From Parabacteroides sp. PF5-9 (GTDB taxonomy: Bacteria > Bacteroidota > Bacteroidia > Bacteroidales > Tannerellaceae), in the NCBI RefSeq assembly GCF_029893105.1, contig NZ_JARXWG010000006.1, forward strand, positions 1-64,000: a stretch of DNA of 64,000 nt, written 5' to 3'. The translations under genes were made by a program, and so were the position numbers. The notes beneath the pieces are model-generated. The model was not told the DNA's origin and made no database searches. It saw nothing but the letters and a program-made list of their open reading frames with translations. Of the stretch, positions 35,380 through 43,833 are shown piece by piece. The stretch's first letter is position 1. Each line of letters starts with the position of its first letter.

Positions 35380-35400
35380 AAAGCCCTTTGGGCTTTTTTT
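35380..35400 (+). terminator. rho-independent terminator after NigD-like gene
   Basis: AAAGCCC and GGGCTTT pair around TTT and are followed by a T tract, directly after the REP-like hairpins. Confidence 0.85.
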
Positions 35401-35475
35401 GTAAGTACTATTCCACGTGACTTTAAGGGCTGATGGTATTCCTAATTATTTTTTTTGAAGAAGAGAAATTCGTTT

Positions 35476-35563
35476 GACAATTGTCAAACGATCGTTCTAT
35501 AATTATCAAATGATCATTCCACAATTGTGAAACGATCATTCGACATTTGTCAAACGAATCTCG
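35476..35563. repeat. 22-bp tandem palindrome array, family A, copy 2 (four units)
   Basis: Units start at 35476, 35498, 35520 and 35542, with cores GACAATTGTC, TATAATTATC, CACAATTGTG and GACATTTGTC, all flanked by CGTT/AACG-like arms. The first is the perfect 20-bp palindrome CGTTTGACAATTGTCAAACG. Unit number, length and core match the array at 1-88, while unit-to-unit differences are scattered and often keep the symmetry. It lies between the terminator of one NigD-like gene and the promoter of the next, 83 bp upstream of the latter. Confidence 0.88.
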
Positions 35564-35645
35564 GTTCAACAAAAAAGTGCAAAGTGTATGGCATCTGTAT
35601 CTGAATCGTCTTCATTGAAAGAGCGCATATTTCAGGTTAATTTAC

Positions 35646-35653
35646 TACTTTTG
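35646..35653 (+). promoter_or_regulatory. -7 box of the second NigD-like gene
   Basis: TACTTTTG, exact TAnnTTTG, 21 bp upstream of ATG 35675. It lies inside the longer open frame from 35588 and so argues for the downstream start. Confidence 0.65.
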
Positions 35654-35674
35654 CAACATCTCAACCAGATCAAC

Positions 35675-36421
35675 ATGAAAAAGAAAAAACAACTGGGAGC
35701 ATTCATCGTTCTTGTTTTGATACTCTCTTCCTGTATCGGCGATATAGGAAATACAATTGTGTATAGCCGTATCGGAGTTGTACGGGGAGAGCCGGAGAAA
35801 CATCTGTTAACCAGTGACGGTTATTCGGTGGTCTGGCCGGAACTGGGACAGGATGCCCTGTTGGAGACCGGAACCTCTCTTCGTGTAAATTTCAAAACGA
35901 ATTTTTTTGAAAAAGGAGAAGGCAGGTATGAGGCGGAGTTGATCGACTATGAGATCCTACCTCATTCAACTCTTCAGGTAGCCCAAACGGATACCACCAC
36001 TATTCTAACTAAAGATGAACGACGGATAAGTGCTGTTGCCAAGATAAATAATCTGTTTATCGACGGGTATTATTTTTTTAAGACGGATGTAGCGTATCCC
36101 CGATTGGGAGAGAAGGTTGATTTTCAGCTTTTTTATGATCCGCATCAGGCAGACAGTATGACCATCGATGGTCGGCATCGCATCTATGAACTTTTTCTGC
36201 GGGTGTCGAAATCTGAAGGGACAGATACCCTAAAGGCGCAAGAGACATATACCTGTTCGTATCATATTCAGGAACTGATAGAGGATGTAAAACAAACGAT
36301 TCTTGATGAAGGAAAAGATTCGTTGATCTTTCGTGTGAATTACGGTTCCCGGTTCAATGCAGATACGACCGCTTTTGTCTGGACAGCCAGTGACACGATG
36401 GCCGTCAGATTGGCCAGATAA
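35675..36421 (+). CDS. NigD-like lipoprotein, second copy
   Basis: A 248-residue lipoprotein starting MKKKKQLGAFIVLVLILSSC, with GDIGNTIVY right after the lipid Cys as in the NigD family. The body is beta-rich with YSVVWPELGQDALLETGTSLRVNF, RRISAVAKINNLFIDGYYFF and a long C-terminal helix-strand part. It shares family layout but little sequence with the gene at 34488-35291. The promoter box at 35646-35653 rules out the ATG at 35588. It is transcribed separately from the first NigD-like gene, with the palindrome array in between. Confidence 0.72.
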   Translation: MKKKKQLGAFIVLVLILSSCIGDIGNTIVYSRIGVVRGEPEKHLLTSDGYSVVWPELGQDALLETGTSLRVNFKTNFFEKGEGRYEAELIDYEILPHSTLQVAQTDTTTILTKDERRISAVAKINNLFIDGYYFFKTDVAYPRLGEKVDFQLFYDPHQADSMTIDGRHRIYELFLRVSKSEGTDTLKAQETYTCSYHIQELIEDVKQTILDEGKDSLIFRVNYGSRFNADTTAFVWTASDTMAVRLAR

Positions 36422-36473
36422 GGCAGTCGGCATATAATAAGTTGTAATCTTCCTGCAATCCTTTATTTTTTTG

Positions 36474-36481
36474 TACTTTTG
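36474..36481 (+). promoter_or_regulatory. -7 box of the yip1-smpB-metH operon
   Basis: TACTTTTG, exact TAnnTTTG, 22 bp upstream of ATG 36504. It overlaps the in-frame TTG at 36471, which cannot therefore be the start. Confidence 0.65.
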
Positions 36482-36503
36482 CCTTTCAAAAGGAAGCACA
36501 GCG

Positions 36504-37070
36504 ATGTTTAAAGAGATATTTAAGTGGGTTATCATGTTGATTTCTCAACCCGCAAAAGCATGGAATGAATTAGCTCAGAAAGAAGAAAAAGGAGATGAGT
36601 TCCTCTCTCATTTTATCTATCCATTGATCGGAATAATTACTGTTGCCGCTTTTTTAGGCATACTGTTTACCCGAAAAGAGTTTGATGTCGAATTGGCGCT
36701 CAAATCATCTATTCGCACGTTAGTTGCGGCATTTGGTGGTTTTTATCTTGCTGCATATATCTTGAATGAGATGTGGCAGGGCATTTTCAAGCGAGAGAAA
36801 AATATGATAGTGTGGCAACGATTCGTTGGGTATTCGTCTTCATTGATGATTACACTGAATGCTATATTAATGTTGCTTCCCGAATTTTTCTTCCTGCGTA
36901 TATTTGTGTTGTATACCTTTTATATTGTGTGGGAAGGTGCAGGACCTTATATGCAGATAGCGGAGAATGAGCGCTTGAAATTTGTAGGAATTGCTACGAC
37001 AGTTATTTTAGTCCTGCCGGTATTGATAGAAACGGTTCTGTTTATGTTGATGCCGGGATTACGTGTTTGA
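36504..37070 (+). CDS. YIP1-family membrane protein
   Basis: A 188-residue inner-membrane protein. A short cytoplasmic start ([22 protein letters not shown]) typical of bacterial Yip1-like proteins leads into about five hydrophobic helices: [57 protein letters not shown] and [20 protein letters not shown]. The family has no defined role in bacteria. The ATG at 36504 follows an AGGAAG motif and lies after the promoter. smpB starts 13 bp downstream, so it is probably part of that operon. Confidence 0.85.
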   Translation: MFKEIFKWVIMLISQPAKAWNELAQKEEKGDEFLSHFIYPLIGIITVAAFLGILFTRKEFDVELALKSSIRTLVAAFGGFYLAAYILNEMWQGIFKREKNMIVWQRFVGYSSSLMITLNAILMLLPEFFFLRIFVLYTFYIVWEGAGPYMQIAENERLKFVGIATTVILVLPVLIETVLFMLMPGLRV

Positions 37071-37083
37071 TACGACTGAACCG

Positions 37084-37545
37084 ATGAAAGAAAAAATCAA
37101 TAATAATATACAAATTAAGAATAAGCGGGCAACCTTTGATTATGAATTGCTCGAGACGTTCACATGCGGCATAGTATTGACCGGTACGGAGATCAAATCG
37201 ATCCGGTTGGGAAAGGCCAGTCTGGTGGATACCTATTGTGTTATAGAGAGTAAAGGGGTATGGGTGAAGAATATGTATATTGCCGAATACTTTTACGGTA
37301 CCTATAATAATCATATCGCACGTCGCGACAGAAAATTATTATTGAATAAAAAGGAGATCAAAAAGCTGGAAAATGCGGCTCGAAATAATGGGTTTACGAT
37401 TATTCCTACCCGCCTTTTTATCACAGATAAAGGATTGGCGAAAGTTGTGATTGCCATTGCCAAAGGGAAAAAAGAATACGACAAACGCAACTCGTTAAAA
37501 GAAAAGGACGACCGTCGGGAGATGGATCGTGCTTTTAAACGATAA
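37084..37545 (+). CDS. smpB: SsrA-binding protein SmpB
   Basis: A 153-residue cytoplasmic protein that binds tmRNA and brings it to stalled ribosomes. Characteristic segments: [39 protein letters not shown], then [27 protein letters not shown] and the positively charged tail [27 protein letters not shown] that enters the mRNA channel. The ATG at 37084 gives the normal start; the frame is open upstream to a GTG in the Yip1 gene. The tmRNA gene ssrA is not in the window. metH follows 7 bp downstream. Confidence 0.96.
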   Translation: MKEKINNNIQIKNKRATFDYELLETFTCGIVLTGTEIKSIRLGKASLVDTYCVIESKGVWVKNMYIAEYFYGTYNNHIARRDRKLLLNKKEIKKLENAARNNGFTIIPTRLFITDKGLAKVVIAIAKGKKEYDKRNSLKEKDDRREMDRAFKR

Positions 37546-37552
37546 AAAAAGA

Positions 37553-40500
37553 ATGAATAAGGAACAACTGACACAGCTCCTCAAAGAGCGTATCTTGATA
37601 TTGGACGGTGGATTGGGAACAATGATTCAAGGGTATAAATTGACGGAGTCTGACTACCGGGGTAGTCGGTTCGGTCATGTTCCCGGAGAACAGAAAGGGA
37701 ATAATGATCTGTTGAATATCACTCGTCCGGATATTATTCAATCCATTCACCGGCAGTATCTCGAAGCGGGAGTGGATATTTTTACGACCAATACCTTTAA
37801 TGCCAATGCGATATCGATGGAAGATTATGGTATGCAGACGTATGTCGGTGAGATGAATCTTGCTGCCGGGAAGTTGGCGCGTGAGGTGGCGGATAGGTTT
37901 ATGCGTGACTATCCGGAGCGTAAAGTTTATGTTGCCGGCTCTATCGGACCGACCAACAAGACTGCCTCCATGAGTCCGGAGGTGAACGACCCGGCTTACC
38001 GTGCAGTCTCTTACCTGGATCTTTATAAGGCCTACAAAGAACAAATAGAGGCTTTGATCGAGGGTGGGGTCGATCTGTTTATCTTTGAAACGACTTTCGA
38101 TACATTAAATGTAAAAGCCGGCTTGGAAGCGGTTGATTCGGTGTTGACCGACAGCGGAATTGATCTTCCGGTGATGCTTTCGCTGACCTTGTCGGCACAA
38201 GGGGGACGTACTTTCTCGGGTCAAACATTAGGCGCATTTTTAGCCTCTATCGAACATACGCGGATTGTGAGTGTCGGGTTGAATTGCTCTTTCGGAGCTT
38301 CCGATATGAAACCTTATCTGCAGGAACTGGCACAAAGTGCACCTTATTTTATCAGTGCTTATCCCAATGCCGGACTGCCGAATAGCTTTGGTACGTATGA
38401 TGAGACACCTGAACTGATGGCTTCTCATGTGAAATCGTTTGTAGAGGAAGGTCTGGTGAATATCTTGGGCGGATGTTGTGGGACGACTCCGGCTCATATT
38501 GCGTTGTATCCGGAGATCGTTCGTGATGCCCAGCCACATGTTCCTGTTGTTCCGACAAAGAATCTTTGGTTATCCGGACTTGAACTGCTCGAAATTAAAC
38601 CTGAAAATAATTTTGTCAATATAGGTGAACGGTGCAATGTCGCAGGTTCACGTAAATTCCTTCGTCTGATCAAAGAAGGTCAGTATGAAGAGGCGTTAAC
38701 CATTGCTCGCAAACAGGTGGAAGATGGTGCCCAGATTATCGATATGAATATGGACGATGGTCTGCTTGATGGTGTAAAGGAAATGACGACATTCCTCAAT
38801 CTGATTGCCTCCGAACCGGATATCGCCCGTGTGCCGGTGATGATCGATTCTTCTAAATGGGAAGTGATTGAACAGGGATTGATGTGTGTGCAAGGGAAAA
38901 GTATTGTGAACTCGATCTCTCTAAAAGAGGGAGAGGGTGAATTCCTGCGTCGTGCACGACGTATTCGACAGCTTGGTGCTGCTACGGTGGTGATGGCTTT
39001 TGATGAAAAAGGACAAGCCGATACGTTTGAACGTAAAATAGCGATCTGTGAACGAGCCTATCGGTTATTAACTGAACAGGTCGGGTTCCCTCCACAGGAT
39101 ATTATTTTTGATCCGAATGTTCTGGCAATAGCGACCGGGATGGATGAGCACAATAGTTACGGATTGGCTTTTATCCGTTCGGTAGAATGGATCAAACAAC
39201 ATCTGCCCGGTGCAAAAGTGAGCGGAGGAATCAGCAATCTCTCTTTTTCTTTCCGTGGGAACAACTATTTACGTGAGGCGATGCATTCCGTTTTCCTTTA
39301 TCATGCAATCGGCAAAGGGATGGATATGGGAATCGTCAATCCGTCTACTGCGGTATTCTATGAAGATATAGAACCGACTCTTCGTCTCTTACTCGAAGAT
39401 GTCATCCTTTACCGTCGGCCGGAGGCCGCAGAAGAGTTAATCAGTTATGCGCAACAAATGCAGATTCAAACATCGGAAATATCTGATGTTAAGCAGGCAC
39501 TTTGGCGTGATTACTCTTTGCAGGAACGTTTGGAGTATGCCTTAATTAAAGGGGTAGGGGATTATCTGGAAACCGACTTACAGGAGGCCCTGAAGATATA
39601 TGACCGGGCAGTAGAAATCATTGACGGACCGTTGATGAGCGGAATGAATAAGGTCGGCCAGCTTTTCGGAGAAGGGAAAATGTTTTTACCGCAGGTGGTC
39701 AAAACCGCCCGTACAATGAAAAAAGCGGTCTCGATCCTGCAACCGACAATCGAATCGGAAAAGAATGTAGCCGGATCGACGAAGGCCGGAAAAGTCCTGT
39801 TTGCCACCGTCAAAGGGGATGTGCATGATATCGGAAAGAATATTGTTTCGATTGTTCTCTCATGCAATAATTATGAAGTCATCGACTTAGGGGTGATGGT
39901 TCCGGCCGATGTTATTGTCAAGAAAGCGATCGAAGAACAACCCGATTTGCTCTGTCTTTCAGGATTGATCACCCCTTCGTTGGAAGAGATGGTTCATGTG
40001 GCTGATGAGATGCAGAAAGCCGGATTAAAGATTCCAATTATGGTCGGTGGGGCAACAACATCCAAATTGCATACTGCGATAAAAATTGCTCCTCATTACG
40101 ATTATCCGGTTATACATGTCCTGGATGCATCACAAAATCCGATTATCGCATCTCGCTTATTGAATCCTCAGACGCGTGATCTTTTTATTCGCGAACTGGA
40201 TGCCGAATACGATCAGTTAAGAGAGACTATGGGGCAGAAAAAGGTAGATCTTGTGACCCTGGAAGAGGCTCGTGTTCATCAGGTGTCGATCGATTGGACG
40301 AATTATACACCGGTCAGACCTGCCAATGAGGGAGTATATGTCTTGTCGTATATCCCTTTGGAAGAGATCACTCCATATATCAACTGGACTTACTTTTTTA
40401 ATGCCTGGAAATTGAATGGTCGTTTTGCAGAAATTGCTCATTTGCATGGCTGTGATAGTTGCCGCGCTTCCTGGTTGGCCGATATGCCTGAGGTGGATCG

Positions 40501-41245
40501 CATGAAAGCTACTGAGGCGATGCAACTGTTTAAAGATGCGACCCGTATGATTGATCACCTTATTGAACTTAAGGCAGAATATTGCAAAGCTATTTATGGA
40601 CTGTTCCCGGCAAATAGCAAAGGAGATACCTTGTATATCGGAGAGACGGAAATCCCTTTTTTACGACAACAAGTACGTAAAGAAGAAGAGGTCTATAAAT
40701 CATTGGCTGATTACGTTATGCCTTTCAGTGAAGGACGAACCGATTATGTAGGCGCATTTGTCGTTACCGGAGGCTCCGGAGCCGATTATCTGAAACAAAA
40801 GTATGACTCGGAAGGTGATACGTATAACAGTATGTTATTGCAAACGTTGACCGATCGTTTTGCTGAGGCAACGGCGGAATATTTACATGAGGAAGTACGA
40901 AAAACATATTGGGGATATGCTGCCGATGAAACGCTGCCGATGGAGGATCTTTTTAAAGTAAAATACGATGGGATACGTCCGGCTATCGGTTATCCATCTA
41001 TTCCGGATCAGTTACTCAACCGGACGATCGATCATTTACTGGATCTGTCGGCCATAGATGTTGAGTTGACAGAAAATGGTGCGATGATTCCTACGGCCTC
41101 TGTCAGTGGATTGTATATCGCCCATCCGGAAGCGCAATATTTTATGATCGGACAAATTGATGGAGAGCAATTGACAGATTATGCCCGGAGAAGAAAACTC
41201 ACAGAAGCGGAAGCTAAAGCTATACTGAATAAGAATATCTCTTGA
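37553..41245 (+). CDS. metH: cobalamin-dependent methionine synthase
   Basis: A 1230-residue enzyme that transfers a methyl group from methyl-tetrahydrofolate to homocysteine through cobalamin. All four modules are present: homocysteine domain (1-325) with zinc ligands in GLNCSFG (about 246) and GGCCGT (306-311); pterin domain (about 350-620, NIGERCNVAGSRKF, DMNMDDGLLDG); cobalamin module (about 650-895) with the base-off motif GDVHDIGKN (His about 758); and the AdoMet reactivation domain (about 910-1230) with YWGYAADE and RPAIGYPSIPDQ. Length is normal. No cobalamin riboswitch precedes it, since it lies 7 bp after smpB inside an operon, so B12 control, if any, must act at another point. Confidence 0.97.
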   Translation: MNKEQLTQLLKERILILDGGLGTMIQGYKLTESDYRGSRFGHVPGEQKGNNDLLNITRPDIIQSIHRQYLEAGVDIFTTNTFNANAISMEDYGMQTYVGEMNLAAGKLAREVADRFMRDYPERKVYVAGSIGPTNKTASMSPEVNDPAYRAVSYLDLYKAYKEQIEALIEGGVDLFIFETTFDTLNVKAGLEAVDSVLTDSGIDLPVMLSLTLSAQGGRTFSGQTLGAFLASIEHTRIVSVGLNCSFGASDMKPYLQELAQSAPYFISAYPNAGLPNSFGTYDETPELMASHVKSFVEEGLVNILGGCCGTTPAHIALYPEIVRDAQPHVPVVPTKNLWLSGLELLEIKPENNFVNIGERCNVAGSRKFLRLIKEGQYEEALTIARKQVEDGAQIIDMNMDDGLLDGVKEMTTFLNLIASEPDIARVPVMIDSSKWEVIEQGLMCVQGKSIVNSISLKEGEGEFLRRARRIRQLGAATVVMAFDEKGQADTFERKIAICERAYRLLTEQVGFPPQDIIFDPNVLAIATGMDEHNSYGLAFIRSVEWIKQHLPGAKVSGGISNLSFSFRGNNYLREAMHSVFLYHAIGKGMDMGIVNPSTAVFYEDIEPTLRLLLEDVILYRRPEAAEELISYAQQMQIQTSEISDVKQALWRDYSLQERLEYALIKGVGDYLETDLQEALKIYDRAVEIIDGPLMSGMNKVGQLFGEGKMFLPQVVKTARTMKKAVSILQPTIESEKNVAGSTKAGKVLFATVKGDVHDIGKNIVSIVLSCNNYEVIDLGVMVPADVIVKKAIEEQPDLLCLSGLITPSLEEMVHVADEMQKAGLKIPIMVGGATTSKLHTAIKIAPHYDYPVIHVLDASQNPIIASRLLNPQTRDLFIRELDAEYDQLRETMGQKKVDLVTLEEARVHQVSIDWTNYTPVRPANEGVYVLSYIPLEEITPYINWTYFFNAWKLNGRFAEIAHLHGCDSCRASWLADMPEVDRMKATEAMQLFKDATRMIDHLIELKAEYCKAIYGLFPANSKGDTLYIGETEIPFLRQQVRKEEEVYKSLADYVMPFSEGRTDYVGAFVVTGGSGADYLKQKYDSEGDTYNSMLLQTLTDRFAEATAEYLHEEVRKTYWGYAADETLPMEDLFKVKYDGIRPAIGYPSIPDQLLNRTIDHLLDLSAIDVELTENGAMIPTASVSGLYIAHPEAQYFMIGQIDGEQLTDYARRRKLTEAEAKAILNKNIS

Positions 41246-41260
41246 TTGATTTTTGTGTCA

Positions 41261-42337
41261 ATGAAGTTTGCCGACAAGATAATGACCCTTTATCATCAAT
41301 ACTTTCGCAGACGTTGGTGGTTGTTGCTCGTGTGGTTGATTTTTATATGGATAATCATGGCCTCGCCAACGCATGGCGAATGGTATTCCCGTCGTATATA
41401 TCCTTTCTTGTCCGGAGTATTATCCCGGTTTTCATCTGTTTTCCCGTTTTCGATAGGTGATTGTTTTATTTATGGGAGTATCTTTGGACTTCTTTTTTAT
41501 CTGGGTGCATCGTTGATCAGACGTTATCGTGTCAAACGTACTTTACGACATATAGTTGAATATCTTTTATGGGTCTATGTCTGGTTTTATATGGCCTGGG
41601 GACTGAACTATTTTCGGCAAGATTTTTTTGTGCGTGCTCAGATTCATCCCGTGACCTATTCTGCAGAAGAGTTCCAAACCTTCCTTTCTGCTTATACTGA
41701 TTCATTAAATAGTGCTTACTTACCGATACACCGGGTTGATACTCCGCAGGTGAAGACAGAGGTGTTAAAGGGGTTTAGTTCCATTCATGAACGTTTCGGA
41801 ATTACCAGACCTGCCGGGTATATGAAGGCCAAACCGATATTGATTTCGCCCTTGATGAGTAGTGGTGGGATAAAAGGATATATGGGGCCTTTTTTTACGG
41901 AATACAATCTTAACCGTGAACTGCAACCGGTCGAATATGCCTCCACGTATGCACATGAACTGGCTCATGCCTTGAGCATTACCGGAGAAGCGGAAGCCAA
42001 CTTCTATAGCTTTTTAGTTTGTTCGCAATCGAAGGTGGCTGAAATCCGTTTTTCCGGATATTTCTCATTATTACCTTATGTATTGGGAAACACCTATCGT
42101 TTGCTTTCTGAAGATGAATTCAAAATGTGGCGAGAGTCTCTACGTCCTGAAGTACGTACCCTTTACAATGAAAAGGTCGCTTACTGGCAGACACGATACA
42201 ATCCGCTGATTGGCGAGATGCAGAACCGTCTGTATAATTTTTACCTGAAGGGAAATAAGATCCCTTCAGGAACAGCTAACTATTCGGAAGTGATCGCGCT
42301 GTTGATAGCGTATAATCACGACTTTTCCGGGTTTTAA
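41261..42337 (+). CDS. DUF3810 membrane-bound putative zinc metalloprotease
   Basis: A 358-residue inner-membrane protein. Three N-terminal helices (WLIFIWIIMASP, IYGSIFGLLFYLGASLI, LLWVYVWFYMAWGLNYF) precede a soluble domain with HELAH (H232, E233, H236) in YASTYAHELAHALSITGEAEANFYSFL, an HExxH zinc site with a downstream Glu (EAEAN). This is the DUF3810 pattern; peptidase activity is predicted, not shown. I chose ATG 41261; TTG 41246 and ATG 41282 are alternatives. It is the last gene of the smpB-metH run, 15 bp after metH, and ends 15 bp before the convergent PKD gene. Confidence 0.85.
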   Translation: MKFADKIMTLYHQYFRRRWWLLLVWLIFIWIIMASPTHGEWYSRRIYPFLSGVLSRFSSVFPFSIGDCFIYGSIFGLLFYLGASLIRRYRVKRTLRHIVEYLLWVYVWFYMAWGLNYFRQDFFVRAQIHPVTYSAEEFQTFLSAYTDSLNSAYLPIHRVDTPQVKTEVLKGFSSIHERFGITRPAGYMKAKPILISPLMSSGGIKGYMGPFFTEYNLNRELQPVEYASTYAHELAHALSITGEAEANFYSFLVCSQSKVAEIRFSGYFSLLPYVLGNTYRLLSEDEFKMWRESLRPEVRTLYNEKVAYWQTRYNPLIGEMQNRLYNFYLKGNKIPSGTANYSEVIALLIAYNHDFSGF

Positions 42338-42352
42338 TTCAGATTTAAGTCT

Positions 42353-43798
42353 TTACTTAAACAAGTGCACATTCGGATTCACCGGCAATACACAAGGATT
42401 GACCTTGACTGTAATCGTTTCCGAAGCCACCTCTTTCCCATCAGCCAGATACGAACGTACAGTAATATTATACATTCCCGGCTTCTCATAGGTGTATGAA
42501 TGTGTCTGTGTGCCTGAACTCACATTGGTGTCTTTTAAGAATGATCCTCCTTCTCCAAAATCCCATTCGGTGTAAGTTATTTGTTGTGAACCGGATTGGT
42601 TTATTGTAACTGTAAAATCTTGTGAAGTATTCACACAAAATGATTCATCAGCATCAATAGAAACAGAAAACCAGTTAGCAGCAAAAGTAGGAAGTCCCCA
42701 AATTGCTCCGGAGCCATTTAAAAAATTCTCAAATATATGTACCTTAATGTCTTCAATCGGATCATCAGGATTAGGAATAACTCCAAATCTCTTTGTCGCA
42801 CTACCAGAACTTCTTATGCCATATAATCTTCCGTCAGATCCAGTCTGTACTGTTCCGATTTCTGTTGTAACTAGTGTAGGAGTGCCTAATTCGATATCCT
42901 CTACTGGGATAACATATAAAGATTTATTTAATTCAGATAAGAAAAGATTCTTCCCTAACGGAGAAAATTCCAAACTATAAAATGCGATGGTATCAAACTT
43001 CCAATATCTCAATATAATATTACTGATCTTTCCTGTTTTATTATCAAAATCTGCAAAAAACACTTCCCCTTCTGGTGCATCCAGATTCGCATGACATATT
43101 TTTTTTCCATCGGGTGACATTTTCATATACCCTTCACTCAATCCGCTTATTTGAGACTTACTATCTGGTATGTCCGTTACAATAGGTGTTGTCGAAATAC
43201 CATCTTTTGTTATTAGCCAAGTAAAAAAATACGGTCCCGCCCTATGTAATAACCAATAATCCTTTCCATTAGCATGAATCTGAGAGGTTACATTTTCATA
43301 TAGTTGAGAACTCCCTACTGTTGTTTGCTGAACAGGCGTATTAATATTAGTGACCTCTCCTAAGCCACCATTTGCATTTGCATCAAATATACTGTAATGA
43401 AGTGCACGACAATTATTTGATATAATAATATATTTTCCCGGATTTTCAGGAAATGGGATAAGTATTCCGGATTGTGCACTTGAGGTATTCCCATACAATC
43501 CAGTAGCAATCACGTCTTTATTTTTGTTGTAAACCCTCATCCCATCGGATGCAACAATTAAGTTTCCATCCGAATCCGAGAGGGAAAAACATCCTTCATT
43601 AGTACTAATCGGGCCAGTTTCCAAAGTAGGCATACCATCTACCGGAACGCCATTTTTGTCATTTACCGTTTGTGTATCGATGAAATTAAGTCCGACATTA
43701 TGACCAAAATACCAATGCCCGGCTTCTTTCTGTGCTTGAACAGAAAAAACAGTCATAGCCGACAAGCAGATAAAACATAGAGTTTTCATTGATTTCAT
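42353..43798 (-). CDS. PKD-domain exported protein with N-terminal beta-propeller-like region, paralogue 1
   Basis: A 481-residue exported protein with signal peptide ending SVQAQ. The N-terminal 360 residues follow the pattern of Bacteroidota gliding-associated surface proteins: HWYFGHNVGLNF, ISTNEGCFSLSDSDGNLIVASDG, SAQSGILIPFPENPGKYIIIS and KMSPDGKKICHANL, which suggests a propeller. One PKD domain follows (FCVNTSQDFTVTINQSG, TEWDFGEGGSF, THSYTYEKPGMYNITVRSY). It ends at NPCVLPVNPNVHLFK without the CHU_C-type sorting domain usually found in such proteins. The C-terminal about 100 residues are nearly identical to those of the adjacent paralogue. Surface or periplasmic role unknown. Confidence 0.75.
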   Translation of the reverse strand: MKSMKTLCFICLSAMTVFSVQAQKEAGHWYFGHNVGLNFIDTQTVNDKNGVPVDGMPTLETGPISTNEGCFSLSDSDGNLIVASDGMRVYNKNKDVIATGLYGNTSSAQSGILIPFPENPGKYIIISNNCRALHYSIFDANANGGLGEVTNINTPVQQTTVGSSQLYENVTSQIHANGKDYWLLHRAGPYFFTWLITKDGISTTPIVTDIPDSKSQISGLSEGYMKMSPDGKKICHANLDAPEGEVFFADFDNKTGKISNIILRYWKFDTIAFYSLEFSPLGKNLFLSELNKSLYVIPVEDIELGTPTLVTTEIGTVQTGSDGRLYGIRSSGSATKRFGVIPNPDDPIEDIKVHIFENFLNGSGAIWGLPTFAANWFSVSIDADESFCVNTSQDFTVTINQSGSQQITYTEWDFGEGGSFLKDTNVSSGTQTHSYTYEKPGMYNITVRSYLADGKEVASETITVKVNPCVLPVNPNVHLFK

Positions 43799-43833
43799 AT
43801 CAGTATCGTTTGCTTATTTATTGTTTTTTATTT

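Noticed and set aside
37071-37552. Cobalamin riboswitch ahead of metH
   Set aside because: metH starts 7 bp after smpB, leaving no room, and no B12-box-like sequence was seen upstream of the operon.
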